Position numbers and translations under genes: made by a program. Below are positions 22,051-31,776 of a stretch of DNA of 64,000 bases, in pieces. Origin of the DNA: Clostridiaceae bacterium Marseille-Q4145 (GTDB taxonomy: Bacteria > Bacillota > Clostridia > Lachnospirales > Lachnospiraceae); the NCBI GenBank assembly GCA_018223365.1, contig JAGTTP010000001.1:1182822-1246821 (forward strand), given 5' to 3'. A model generated the notes under the pieces. It did no database searches. It worked only from the letters and a program-made list of their open reading frames with translations, and had not been told where the DNA came from. Every line of letters starts with the position of its first letter. The first letter of the stretch is position 1.

Positions 22051-25000
22051 ATGTCAATGGAAAAGAACAGAATCAAACCTACCAAGTCCGGCAGAAATCT
22101 GCGAATGAGTTATTCCAGAAAAAAAGAAGTAGTTGAAATGCCGAACCTGATAGAAGTCCAGAGAGATTCCTACCAGTGGTTTCTGGATGAGGGATTAAGC
22201 GAAGCATTTGCCGATATTTCTCCGATTACGGATTATAGCGGAAAGCTCAGCCTGGAGTTCACGAACTTTGTACTTGATGTGGAAGGTGCGAAGTACACCA
22301 TCGAAGAGTGTAAAGAGCGTGACGCTACTTATGCCGCACCATTAAAAGTCAGAGTCCGTCTTCATAACAAAGAGACAGATGAGATTAATGAGCATGAGAT
22401 TTTCATGGGCGACCTGCCTTTGATGACTGAGACGGGAACCTTCGTCATCAACGGAGCAGAGCGTGTTATTGTCAGCCAGTTGGTACGTTCCCCTGGTATC
22501 TACTATGGCATTGATCATGATAAAGTAGGTAAGCTTCTGTTCTCCTGTACAGTAATTCCGAACCGTGGTGCATGGCTGGAGTATGAGACTGACTCCAATG
22601 ATGTGTTCTATGTTCGTGTTGACAGAACCCGTAAAGTACCGATCACCGTGCTGATCAGAGCACTTGGTTATGGTACGAATGCTGAGATTCTGGAACTGTT
22701 TGGTGAGGAACCGAAGATTTTGGCATCTCTGGCAAAAGATACATCTGAGAGTTATCAGGAAGGTCTGCTGGAGCTGTATAAGAAGATCCGTCCGGGCGAG
22801 CCGCTGGCTGTAGAGAGTGCGGAGAGCCTGATTACGGGTATGTTTTTTGACCCGAGACGTTATGATTTGGCAAAAGTCGGACGTTATAAGTTCAATAAGA
22901 AGCTTCATCTGAAGAACCGTGTCCGTGGACAGGTTTTGGCTGAGGATGTAGTAGATCTGTCTACTGGCGAGATTATCGCAGAAGCAGATCAGAAGATCGA
23001 CATGGAACTGGCAGTAAAACTGCAGGATTCCGCTGTTCCTTTCATCTGGGTAAAAGGTGAGGGACGTAATATTAAAGTACTGTCCAACCGCATGGTTGAT
23101 ATTACCAAATATGTGGATTGCGATCCGGAAGCACTGGGTATCAAAGAATCTGTATACTATCCGGCGCTGGAGAAACTGCTGAATGAGTATACTGATGCAG
23201 AGGAACTGAAAGAGGCAATCCAGCGTTCCGTCACGGAGCTGATTCCGAAGCATATTACCAAGGATGACATTATGGCATCCATTAATTATAACATGCATCT
23301 GGAGTATGGTATCGGAAGCAAGGATGACATTGACCACCTGGGCAACCGTCGTATCCGTGCTGTAGGTGAGCTGCTTCAGAACCAGTATCGTATTGGTCTT
23401 TCCCGTCTGGAGAGAGTAGTACGCGAGCGTATGACCACTCAGGACCCGGAGAGTATTTCCGCCCAGACCCTGATCAACATCAAACCGGTAACCGCAGCAG
23501 TGAAAGAGTTCTTTGGATCTTCCCAGCTGTCTCAGTTCATGGATCAGAACAACCCGTTGGGTGAGTTGACCCATAAGAGACGTCTGTCCGCATTGGGACC
23601 GGGCGGTCTGTCCAGAGATCGTGCAGGATTCGAGGTTCGAGACGTACATTATTCCCATTATGGAAGAATGTGCCCGATTGAGACTCCTGAGGGACCGAAC
23701 ATTGGTCTGATCAACTCTCTGGCATGCTATGCAAGAATCAACGAGTATGGTTTTGTAGAGGCTCCGTACCGTAAGATCGATAAATCAGATCCTAAGAATC
23801 CGCGTGTCACCGACGAAGTTGTCTACATGACCGCTGATGAAGAAGATAATTACCATGTAGCACAGGCAAATGAGGCTCTGGATGAGAACGGATATTTCGT
23901 GAGAAATAATGTATCCGGACGTTATCTTGATGAGACCCAGGCTTATGATAAGACCATGTTTGATTACATGGACGTATCTCCGAAGATGGTATTCTCTGTG
24001 GCTACGGCACTGATTCCGTTCCTGCAGAACGATGACGCAAACCGTGCATTGATGGGATCCAACATGCAGCGTCAGGCCGTTCCGTTGATGCTGACGGAAG
24101 CTCCGGCAGTTGGTACCGGTATGGAGGAGAAGACTGCAGTTGACTCCGGTGTTTGTGTAGTTGCAAAGAACGCTGGTATCGTAGAACGTGCAGTTTCCAA
24201 TGAGATTGTTGTACGTCAGGATAATGGTGTGCGTGATGTATATCATCTGACGAAATTCTCCCGCAGTAACCAGAGCAACTGCTACAACCAGAGGCCGATC
24301 GTCTTCAAGGGGGACCGGGTAGAGGTTGGTGAGGTAATTGCTGACGGACCGTCCACATCTGGTGGAGAGATTGCTCTTGGTAAGAACCCGCTGATCGGAT
24401 TTATGACCTGGGAAGGTTATAACTACGAGGATGCTGTTCTTTTAAGTGAACGACTGGTTATGGATGATGTTTATACATCTATTCATATTGAGGAATATGA
24501 GGCAGAAGCCCGTGATACCAAACTTGGACCGGAAGAGATTACCAGAGATGTTCCGGGAGTTGGTGATGATGCTCTGAAGGATCTGGATAACAGAGGTATC
24601 ATCCGTATCGGTGCAGAGGTTCGTGCCGGTGATATTCTGGTAGGTAAGGTAACTCCGAAGGGAGAGACCGAGCTGACCGCAGAGGAGCGTTTGCTCCGCG
24701 CAATCTTCGGTGAGAAGGCACGTGAAGTGCGTGATACTTCCCTGAAGGTACCTCATGGTGAGTATGGCGTCGTTGTAGATGCCAAAGTATTTACCAGAGA
24801 AAACGGAGACGAGTTGTCTCCGGGTGTAAACCAGGCAGTCCGCATTTACATTGCTCAGAAGAGAAAAATCTCTGTCGGCGATAAGATGGCAGGACGTCAT
24901 GGTAATAAGGGTGTTGTTTCCCGTGTACTTCCGGTAGAGGATATGCCGTTCCTGCCGAACGGACGTCCGCTGGATATCGTACTGAACCCGCTGGGCGTGC

Positions 25001-25983
25001 CGTCCCGTATGAATATCGGTCAGGTCCTGGAGATTCATCTGAGTCTGGCTGCAAAGGCACTGGGCTTCAACGTGGCTACTCCGATTTTTGACGGTGCAAA
25101 TGAGTCCGAGATCATGGATACCCTGGATCTTGCGAATGATTATGCAAACCTTCCCTTCGATGATGCAGAGGCTGCAGAGTGGAAAGAGAAGGAACTTGAT
25201 CAGACCGCAGACGGAAGACCGTGGAATGGTGAGACATTCAAAGGCAAACATGGAGAAGATCTGCTTCCGGAGGTTGTAGATTATCTCGATAAAAACAGAG
25301 AGCACAGAAAAGTATGGAAAGGTGTACCGATTTCCAGAGATGGTAAAGTACGTCTGAGAGATGGTCGTACCGGTGAGTACTTCGACAGCCCGGTAACGAT
25401 CGGACACATGCATTATCTGAAGCTGCATCATCTGGTAGACGATAAGATCCATGCACGTTCTACCGGACCGTACTCCCTGGTAACGCAGCAGCCGCTGGGT
25501 GGAAAAGCTCAGTTCGGTGGACAGCGTTTCGGAGAGATGGAGGTTTGGGCTCTGGAGGCATATGGTGCATCCTATACCCTGCAGGAGATCCTGACCGTTA
25601 AATCCGATGATGTTATCGGACGTGTGAAGACGTACGAGGCTATCATCAAAGGCGAAAATATTCCTGAGGCCGGAATTCCGGAATCCTTCAAGGTACTTTT
25701 AAAAGAGCTGCAGGCCCTTGGTCTGGATGTTCGTGTGCTGCGTGAGGATAATACGGAAGTGGAACTGGCAGAGACCAGTGACTACGGTGATGTAGATATT
25801 CGTTCCATCCTGGAAGATGATGGACGCCGCTTCAACAGAGAAGATGAGTCCTTCGGCAACCATGGCTTCAGCAAACAGGAGTTTGAGGGAGAGGAACTGG
25901 TAGATGTTTCACCGGAAGAGGACGACGATTTCGATGAGAGCGAGCTCGCCGATATGGATGACAACATTGATTTTGAAGAATAA
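22051..25983 (+). CDS. rpoB: RNA polymerase beta subunit
   Basis: 1310 residues, including RDSYQWFLDEGLSEAFADISP near the start, the rifampicin-binding fork region (SSQLSQFMDQNNPLGELTHKR, RRLSALGPGG), GLINSLACYARINEYG, DKMAGRHGNKGVVS, and an acidic C-terminal tail. The rifampicin-contact residues I can see look wild type. GGGGTG precedes the ATG at 22051; a second ATG two codons later is possible. rpoC follows after 14 bases. Confidence 0.98.
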   Translation: MSMEKNRIKPTKSGRNLRMSYSRKKEVVEMPNLIEVQRDSYQWFLDEGLSEAFADISPITDYSGKLSLEFTNFVLDVEGAKYTIEECKERDATYAAPLKVRVRLHNKETDEINEHEIFMGDLPLMTETGTFVINGAERVIVSQLVRSPGIYYGIDHDKVGKLLFSCTVIPNRGAWLEYETDSNDVFYVRVDRTRKVPITVLIRALGYGTNAEILELFGEEPKILASLAKDTSESYQEGLLELYKKIRPGEPLAVESAESLITGMFFDPRRYDLAKVGRYKFNKKLHLKNRVRGQVLAEDVVDLSTGEIIAEADQKIDMELAVKLQDSAVPFIWVKGEGRNIKVLSNRMVDITKYVDCDPEALGIKESVYYPALEKLLNEYTDAEELKEAIQRSVTELIPKHITKDDIMASINYNMHLEYGIGSKDDIDHLGNRRIRAVGELLQNQYRIGLSRLERVVRERMTTQDPESISAQTLINIKPVTAAVKEFFGSSQLSQFMDQNNPLGELTHKRRLSALGPGGLSRDRAGFEVRDVHYSHYGRMCPIETPEGPNIGLINSLACYARINEYGFVEAPYRKIDKSDPKNPRVTDEVVYMTADEEDNYHVAQANEALDENGYFVRNNVSGRYLDETQAYDKTMFDYMDVSPKMVFSVATALIPFLQNDDANRALMGSNMQRQAVPLMLTEAPAVGTGMEEKTAVDSGVCVVAKNAGIVERAVSNEIVVRQDNGVRDVYHLTKFSRSNQSNCYNQRPIVFKGDRVEVGEVIADGPSTSGGEIALGKNPLIGFMTWEGYNYEDAVLLSERLVMDDVYTSIHIEEYEAEARDTKLGPEEITRDVPGVGDDALKDLDNRGIIRIGAEVRAGDILVGKVTPKGETELTAEERLLRAIFGEKAREVRDTSLKVPHGEYGVVVDAKVFTRENGDELSPGVNQAVRIYIAQKRKISVGDKMAGRHGNKGVVSRVLPVEDMPFLPNGRPLDIVLNPLGVPSRMNIGQVLEIHLSLAAKALGFNVATPIFDGANESEIMDTLDLANDYANLPFDDAEAAEWKEKELDQTADGRPWNGETFKGKHGEDLLPEVVDYLDKNREHRKVWKGVPISRDGKVRLRDGRTGEYFDSPVTIGHMHYLKLHHLVDDKIHARSTGPYSLVTQQPLGGKAQFGGQRFGEMEVWALEAYGASYTLQEILTVKSDDVIGRVKTYEAIIKGENIPEAGIPESFKVLLKELQALGLDVRVLREDNTEVELAETSDYGDVDIRSILEDDGRRFNREDESFGNHGFSKQEFEGEELVDVSPEEDDDFDESELADMDDNIDFEE

Positions 25984-25997
25984 AGGAGGTGCCGCTC

Positions 25998-28900
25998 ATG
26001 CCGGAAATGACGAAGAATGATAACTATCAGCCAATGAGCTTTGATGCGATTAAAATTGGCCTGGCATCCCCGGAGACTATTCTTGAATGGTCTCATGGAG
26101 AAGTAACCAAGCCGGAGACGATCAACTATCGTACGCTGAAACCGGAAAAAGATGGTTTATACTGCGAAAAAATCTTCGGACCGAGTAAGGACTGGGAGTG
26201 TCACTGCGGAAAATATAAGAAGATCAGATATAAAGGTGTCGTATGCGACCGCTGTGGTGTGGAAGTAACCAAATCCAGCGTGCGCCGTGAGCGTATGGGC
26301 CATATCAAACTGGCGGCACCGGTATCCCATATCTGGTATTTCAAAGGAATTCCCAGCCGTATGGGACTGATCCTTGACCTTTCCCCGAGAACATTGGAGA
26401 AAGTGCTGTATTTCGCATCTTATATTGTGCTCGATGCAGGAAAGACGGAGCTTATGTATAAGCAGGTACTTTCCGAAAAAGAGTATCAGGATATGAAGGA
26501 AAAGTATCCGGAACCGGGTGCTTTCCGCGTAGGCATGGGTGCAGAGTCCATTAAGGAACTTCTGCAGTCCATTGACCTTGAAAAAGATTCCAAGGAACTG
26601 AAAGAAGGTCTGAAGACCGCTTCCGGACAGAAACGTGCCCGTATCATCAAGAGACTTGAGGTTGTCGAGGCATTCCGTGAATCCGGAAACAAACCGGAGT
26701 GGATGATTATGGACGTAATCCCGGTTATCCCGCCTGACCTTCGTCCGATGGTACAGCTGGACGGCGGACGTTTTGCTACATCCGACCTGAACGACCTGTA
26801 TAGAAGAATCATCAATAGAAATAACCGTCTGCAGAGACTGCTGGATCTGGGAGCACCGGATATCATCGTTCGCAATGAGAAACGTATGCTTCAGGAGGCT
26901 GTTGATGCACTGATCGATAACGGCAGAAGAGGACGCCCTGTTACCGGACCTGGAAACAGAGCCCTGAAATCCCTCTCTGATATGCTGAAGGGTAAATCCG
27001 GACGTTTCCGTCAGAACCTTCTGGGAAAACGTGTTGACTACTCCGGACGTTCCGTTATCGTCGTTGGACCGGAACTGAAGATTTATCAGTGTGGTCTGCC
27101 GAAAGAGATGGCAATTGAGCTGTTCAAACCGTTCGTAATGAAAGAACTGGTTTCCAATGGCTCTGCGCATAACATTAAGAGTGCTAAGAAGATGGTTGAG
27201 CGTCTTCAGCCGGAAGTATGGGATGTCCTTGAGGACGTCATCAAAGAGCATCCGGTAATGCTGAACCGTGCTCCTACACTGCATCGTCTGGGTATCCAGG
27301 CATTTGAGCCGATCCTGGTAGAAGGTAAGGCAATCAAGCTTCATCCGCTTGTTTGTACTGCGTTCAATGCTGACTTCGATGGAGACCAGATGGCTGTCCA
27401 TCTGCCGCTGTCCGTGGAAGCACAGGCAGAGTGCCGGTTCCTTCTGCTTTCTCCGAACAACCTGCTGAAACCGTCTGACGGTGGTCCGGTAGCTGTTCCT
27501 TCACAGGATATGGTCCTTGGTATCTACTATCTGACGCAGGAGAGACCGGGAGAAATTGGTGAAGGCAAATTCTTCAAGAGTGTGAATGAAGCAATTCTTG
27601 CATATGAGAATGGAGTTATTAAACTTCAGAGCCGTATTAAAGTACGCGTCAGCAAAAATATGCCTGACGGCAGCGTAATGACCGGTACTGTAGAATCTAC
27701 CCTTGGACGTTTCCTGTTCAATGAGATTCTTCCGCAGGATCTGGGATTTGTAGACCGAAAAGTTCCGGGCAATGAGCTGAGCCTGGAGGTCGACTTCCAC
27801 GTAGGCAAGAAGGGTCTGAAACAGATTCTTGGTAAAGTAATTAACACCCATGGCGCAACCAGAACTGCAGAGGTGCTGGATGACATCAAAGCAATGGGAT
27901 ACAAATATTCTACCAGAGCGGCTATGACCGTATCCATTTCCGATATGACTGTACCGCCGCAGAAACCGCAGCTGATCAAAGAGGCGCAGGAAGTCGTTGA
28001 TAAGATTACCCGTAACTACAAACGTGGTAAGATTACCGAGGAAGAGCGTTACAAAGAGGTTGTGGAAACCTGGAAAGAGACTGACGCAGTTCTTACCAAA
28101 GCACTGTTGGATGGTCTGGATAAATACAACAACATCTTCATGATGGCTGATTCCGGTGCGCGTGGATCTGATAAACAGATCAAACAGCTGGCCGGTATGC
28201 GTGGATTGATGGCAGATACGACCGGACATACGATCGAGCTTCCTATCACATCCAACTTCCGTGAAGGTCTTGACGTACTGGAGTACTTCATGTCCGCTCA
28301 TGGAGCACGTAAAGGTATGTCCGATACCGCTCTTCGTACTGCTGACTCCGGTTATCTGACCAGACGACTGGTAGATGTATCTCAGGAGCTGATTATCCGT
28401 GAGACAGACTGTGCAGAAGGCAAAGACGAGATTCCGGGAATGGAAGTTACCGCTTTCACTGACGGAAAAGAAATGATTGAGTCTCTGGAGGAACGTATCA
28501 CAGGACGTTTTGCATGCAATGACATCTGCGACAAAGATGGTAACATCATTGTCAAAGCAAACCATATGATCACACCGAAACGTGCGGCTGCAGTCGTATC
28601 CAAAGGTGTGGATAAGGACGGAAATCCGCTGAATAGCGTAAAGATCCGTACTGCTCTTACCTGTAAATCCCATATTGGTGTATGTGCGAAGTGTTACGGT
28701 GCCAACATGGCAACCGGAGAGGCTGTACAGGTTGGTGAGACCGTTGGTATCATCGCAGCACAGTCCATCGGTGAACCGGGTACCCAGCTGACTATGAGAA
28801 CCTTCCACTCCGGTGGTGTAGCAGGTGGAGATATTACTCAGGGTCTTCCTCGTGTCGAGGAGCTTTTTGAGGCAAGAAAGCCGAAGGGTCTTGCAATCGT

Positions 28901-29696
28901 TACTGAGATCGGCGGCATTGCCACCATTAATGACATGAAGAAGAAACGTGAGATTGTCATTACCAATAATGAGTCTGGTGAGTCCAAGACCTACCTGATT
29001 CCTTTTGATTCCAGAATCAAAATCATGGATGGCGCAGTAGTTGAGGCCGGTGATGCACTGACGGAAGGTAGCATCAATCCGCATGACATTCTGAAGATTA
29101 AAGGCGTACGTGCGGTTCAGGATTACATGCTTCAGGAAGTACAGCGTGTATATCGTCTGCAGGGTGTTGAGATCAACGACAAGCATATTGAGATGATCGT
29201 ACGTCAGATGCTGAAGAAGGTACGAGTAGAGGATAACGGAGACAGTGATTTCCTTCCGGGAACTCTGGTTGACATTCTGGACTACGCAGACGAAAACGAG
29301 AGACTGATCGCAGAAGGCAAACAGCCGGCAGATGGAAAACAGGTACTGCTTGGTATTACCAAAGCATCCCTGGCTACCAACTCCTTCCTGTCAGCAGCAT
29401 CCTTCCAGGAGACCACCAAGGTTCTGACGGAAGCTGCTATCAAGGGTAAGATTGATCCGCTGATTGGTCTGAAAGAGAACGTTATCATTGGTAAGCTGAT
29501 TCCGGCTGGTACCGGTATGAAACGTTATCGCGATGTGAAACTGAATACTGATCTGGAAGATGAGGATTCCTTAAGTTTTGCAGAAGAGGAAGACGAGAAT
29601 CTGGATGGAGAAGAGAAACTGAACCTGACAGAAGAACCGGATACCGAGGATGCAGAAGTACCTGTAGCTGAGGAGACTGATTCTGAGGAAGAATAA
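25998..29696 (+). CDS. rpoC: RNA polymerase beta' subunit
   Basis: 1232 residues. An N-terminal zinc finger (DWECHCGKYKK, VVCDRCGVEV), the catalytic Mg-binding NADFDGDQM, the bridge helix region and a second zinc cluster (CKSHIGVCAKCYG) are all present. The C-terminal tail is very acidic (EEDENLDGEEKLN...). AGGAGGT lies seven bases before ATG 25998; the GTG nine bases upstream is inside that ribosome site. Confidence 0.98.
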   Translation: MPEMTKNDNYQPMSFDAIKIGLASPETILEWSHGEVTKPETINYRTLKPEKDGLYCEKIFGPSKDWECHCGKYKKIRYKGVVCDRCGVEVTKSSVRRERMGHIKLAAPVSHIWYFKGIPSRMGLILDLSPRTLEKVLYFASYIVLDAGKTELMYKQVLSEKEYQDMKEKYPEPGAFRVGMGAESIKELLQSIDLEKDSKELKEGLKTASGQKRARIIKRLEVVEAFRESGNKPEWMIMDVIPVIPPDLRPMVQLDGGRFATSDLNDLYRRIINRNNRLQRLLDLGAPDIIVRNEKRMLQEAVDALIDNGRRGRPVTGPGNRALKSLSDMLKGKSGRFRQNLLGKRVDYSGRSVIVVGPELKIYQCGLPKEMAIELFKPFVMKELVSNGSAHNIKSAKKMVERLQPEVWDVLEDVIKEHPVMLNRAPTLHRLGIQAFEPILVEGKAIKLHPLVCTAFNADFDGDQMAVHLPLSVEAQAECRFLLLSPNNLLKPSDGGPVAVPSQDMVLGIYYLTQERPGEIGEGKFFKSVNEAILAYENGVIKLQSRIKVRVSKNMPDGSVMTGTVESTLGRFLFNEILPQDLGFVDRKVPGNELSLEVDFHVGKKGLKQILGKVINTHGATRTAEVLDDIKAMGYKYSTRAAMTVSISDMTVPPQKPQLIKEAQEVVDKITRNYKRGKITEEERYKEVVETWKETDAVLTKALLDGLDKYNNIFMMADSGARGSDKQIKQLAGMRGLMADTTGHTIELPITSNFREGLDVLEYFMSAHGARKGMSDTALRTADSGYLTRRLVDVSQELIIRETDCAEGKDEIPGMEVTAFTDGKEMIESLEERITGRFACNDICDKDGNIIVKANHMITPKRAAAVVSKGVDKDGNPLNSVKIRTALTCKSHIGVCAKCYGANMATGEAVQVGETVGIIAAQSIGEPGTQLTMRTFHSGGVAGGDITQGLPRVEELFEARKPKGLAIVTEIGGIATINDMKKKREIVITNNESGESKTYLIPFDSRIKIMDGAVVEAGDALTEGSINPHDILKIKGVRAVQDYMLQEVQRVYRLQGVEINDKHIEMIVRQMLKKVRVEDNGDSDFLPGTLVDILDYADENERLIAEGKQPADGKQVLLGITKASLATNSFLSAASFQETTKVLTEAAIKGKIDPLIGLKENVIIGKLIPAGTGMKRYRDVKLNTDLEDEDSLSFAEEEDENLDGEEKLNLTEEPDTEDAEVPVAEETDSEEE

Positions 29697-29704
29697 AATA
29701 GCGT

Positions 29705-29740
29705 AAAAAAACTGGAAAAAGAAATTTTTCCAGTTTTTTT
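29705..29740. terminator. Bidirectional terminator after rpoC
   Basis: AAAAAAACTGGAAAAA (29705-29720) pairs perfectly with TTTTTCCAGTTTTTTT (29725-29740). It also serves the VanZ-like gene on the other strand. Confidence 0.92.
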
Positions 29741-29751
29741 ATGTACAAATA

Positions 29752-30273
29752 TTAGTTTTCTTTTCTTTTCCGTGCCAGTGGACGGAAAATAGTGACGCGT
29801 CCAAGAAAGCAGATAAACTGCATCATAATAATTCCTGCAAACACGCCGATGCTGTCGATTCCCACGTCCTTTTTGGAAGGGCCACGGCCGGCCACGAAGG
29901 ACTGGTGATATTCATCCAATGCAGCAAATCCCACACAGATCATGCCGGCAAGGAGGGGAAGCCAGATTCCCCGGACACCGTACACATATAATGGAAAGGA
30001 TACGGAGATGGCAAGCAGGAAATACTCTGTCATATGGGCCAGTTTGCGGACCGGATGATGAATTTCCTTGATATGCTGTTTGATTTCCGAAGAAGACCAG
30101 TGCAGATCAAAAGCGTCATTAGCAGTTTCGACGATGATTTCACTGACCTTGTAACTCAGATTCCCGGAAGTGGTGCCGTCCTGAGCGGAAAAGGAAAAGA
30201 TGAGATACATCATGAGCAACGCCGGTACAAAGGAAAAAGGTTTTAACAGGGACCTTAAAAATGCTTTTATCAT
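29752..30273 (-). CDS. VanZ-family membrane protein
   Basis: 173 residues with four likely membrane segments: FVPALLMMYLIFSFS, the segment after RKLAHMTEYFLLAI, GIWLPLLAGMICVGFAA and GIDSIGVFAGIIMMQFICFL. The family signature HMTEYF and DEYHQSFVAGR, GRGPSKKDVGIDS is intact. VanZ relatives are linked to teicoplanin resistance in enterococci, but chromosomal homologues mostly lack a tested role. AAAGGAG precedes the ATG. It lies alone, reversed between rpoC and rpsL. Confidence 0.85.
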   Translation of the reverse strand: MIKAFLRSLLKPFSFVPALLMMYLIFSFSAQDGTTSGNLSYKVSEIIVETANDAFDLHWSSSEIKQHIKEIHHPVRKLAHMTEYFLLAISVSFPLYVYGVRGIWLPLLAGMICVGFAALDEYHQSFVAGRGPSKKDVGIDSIGVFAGIIMMQFICFLGRVTIFRPLARKRKEN

Positions 30274-30310
30274 ATAGAAATCTCCTTTAATTCAAAAACA
30301 AATTTGCCCT

Positions 30311-30339
30311 ATCATAGCACCAAAGGAGAAGACTGTCCA
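30311..30339 (-). promoter_or_regulatory. Promoter of the VanZ-like gene
   Basis: On the minus strand TGGACA (30339-30334), 17-base spacer and TATGAT (30316-30311) with TGC just upstream of it. Confidence 0.6.
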
Positions 30340-30389
30340 GCAAATACGGTCGAATCCTAAAACTTTCACAGAAAATCAAGGAAAACCGC

Positions 30390-30418
30390 TTGACAAGCAA
30401 AAATCAATTTAATATAAT
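30390..30418 (+). promoter_or_regulatory. Promoter of the str operon (rpsL-rpsG-fusA)
   Basis: TTGACA at 30390-30395, 17-base spacer, TATAAT at 30413-30418: full consensus. The leader to rpsL is about 75 bases. Confidence 0.9.
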
Positions 30419-30501
30419 AATCAAGCATGCGTATTTAGGTGTGCATGTTTCAGCAAGTCTGAAAAACAGCAGTCATCACAAACCATCAGGAGGTGAAAGG
30501 A

Positions 30502-30924
30502 ATGCCAACATTCAACCAGTTAGTAAGAAAGGGTAGACAGACATCTGTTAAAAAGTCTACGGCACCGGCACTTCAGAAAGGATTTAACTCTCTGAAGAAG
30601 AGACCGATCGATGCATCTGCACCGCAGAAACGTGGTGTGTGCACCGCAGTTAAAACCGCAACCCCGAAGAAACCGAACTCAGCTCTTCGTAAGATCGCCA
30701 GAGTACGTCTTTCCAACGGAATTGAGGTAACAAGCTATATCCCGGGAGAGGGACACAACCTTCAGGAGCACAGCGTTGTTCTTATCCGTGGAGGTAGAGT
30801 AAAGGACCTTCCGGGTACCAGATATCACATTGTTCGTGGTACACTGGATACCGCTGGAGTAGCTAAGAGACGTCAGGCTCGTTCCAAATACGGAGCTAAG
30901 AGACCGAAAGACGCTAAAAAATAG
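30502..30924 (+). CDS. rpsL: Ribosomal protein S12
   Basis: 140 residues, MPTFNQLVRKGRQ..., with the decoding-site loops TATPKKPNSALRKIARVRL and PGEGHNLQEHSVVLIRGGRV. The Lys in the KKPNSA loop, a common streptomycin-resistance site, is unaltered. AGGAGG is about 10 bases before the ATG; the in-frame GTG at 30493 lies in the ribosome site. Confidence 0.97.
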   Translation: MPTFNQLVRKGRQTSVKKSTAPALQKGFNSLKKRPIDASAPQKRGVCTAVKTATPKKPNSALRKIARVRLSNGIEVTSYIPGEGHNLQEHSVVLIRGGRVKDLPGTRYHIVRGTLDTAGVAKRRQARSKYGAKRPKDAKK

Positions 30925-31257
30925 GAAGCGAGGACGGAAAACAAGCACGAACGAAGTGAGTATTTGTTTTCAACCGGAGCTTACACGAGGAAATCAGAGA
31001 GTGCGTAAGCACGGCATCCGTGAAACGGATGGATTTTCGAGTAATAAAGTAAACGAATCAAGTATCACAAACAGAACTATGATTGTTGGCGTCGCGTAAG
31101 CGCCGCCTTGTGCCAGGGTTCATCAAAAGGACCTATGACTGCGGGTTTGATATAGAGGAATACCGGGCACGGACACACGTAGAACGACACATGTGAGTAC
31201 CTATGAATTAATCTTATCGGATTTATCCGGTAAACATGTATTAAGGAGGGAAGTAAC
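30925..31257 (+). promoter_or_regulatory. Long structured spacer between rpsL and rpsG
   Basis: 333 bases without a gene, much longer than usual for this gene pair. Stems: GAAAACAA (30937-30944) with TTGTTTTC (30964-30971); GCTTAC (30979-30984) with GTAAGC (31005-31010); CATCCGT (31015-31021) with ACGGATG (31025-31031); GGCG with CGCC (31088-31104); and a 9-base stem round 31212-31233 just before the rpsG ribosome site. In E. coli S7 binds this intercistronic region to control the operon; here an inserted repeat element is an alternative. Confidence 0.5.
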
Positions 31258-31728
31258 GTGCCACGTAAAGGACATACTCAGAAAAGAGACGTACTGGCAG
31301 ACCCGATGTACAATAACAAAGTGGTTACCAAACTGATCAACAACATCATGCTTGACGGTAAAAAAGGTGTAGCACAGAAAATTGTATACGGCGCATTTGC
31401 CAAAGTAGAAGCAAAGGCTGAGAAGCCGGCTCTGGAAGTATTTGAAGAGGCTATGAACAATATCATGCCGGTTCTGGAGGTAAAAGCAAGACGTATCGGT
31501 GGAGCTACTTATCAGGTACCGATCGAGGTAAGAGCTGATCGTCGTCAGGCATTAGCACTTCGCTGGCTCACCATGTTCTCCCGTAAAAGAGGCGAGAAGA
31601 CCATGGAAGAGAGACTGGCAAACGAGATCATGGATGCAGCAAACAACACTGGTGCAGCTGTGAAGAGAAAAGAAGATATGCACAAAATGGCAGAGGCAAA
31701 CAAGGCATTCGCTCATTACAGATTCTAA
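31258..31728 (+). CDS. rpsG: Ribosomal protein S7
   Basis: 156 residues starting at a GTG: MPRKGHTQKRDVLADPMYNN. It has VTKLINNIMLDGKKGVAQ, VEVRADRRQALALRWLT-type sequence (read as IEVRADRRQALALRWL) and the C-terminal MAEANKAFAHYRF. S7 nucleates assembly of the 30S head. AAGGAGGG is eight bases upstream. Fusion or truncation is not seen. Confidence 0.96.
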   Translation: MPRKGHTQKRDVLADPMYNNKVVTKLINNIMLDGKKGVAQKIVYGAFAKVEAKAEKPALEVFEEAMNNIMPVLEVKARRIGGATYQVPIEVRADRRQALALRWLTMFSRKRGEKTMEERLANEIMDAANNTGAAVKRKEDMHKMAEANKAFAHYRF

Positions 31729-31776
31729 TCTGGCTGCGCGACCTGATTTGCTCACTCGTATAAGGAGGAAAATCCA

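Noticed and set aside
22342..29186. Long minus-strand frames opposite rpoB and rpoC (300-560 codons)
   Set aside because: They are shadow frames caused by the codon bias of these highly expressed genes; composition is Ile/Leu/Cys/Thr-rich with no ribosome sites or known domains.
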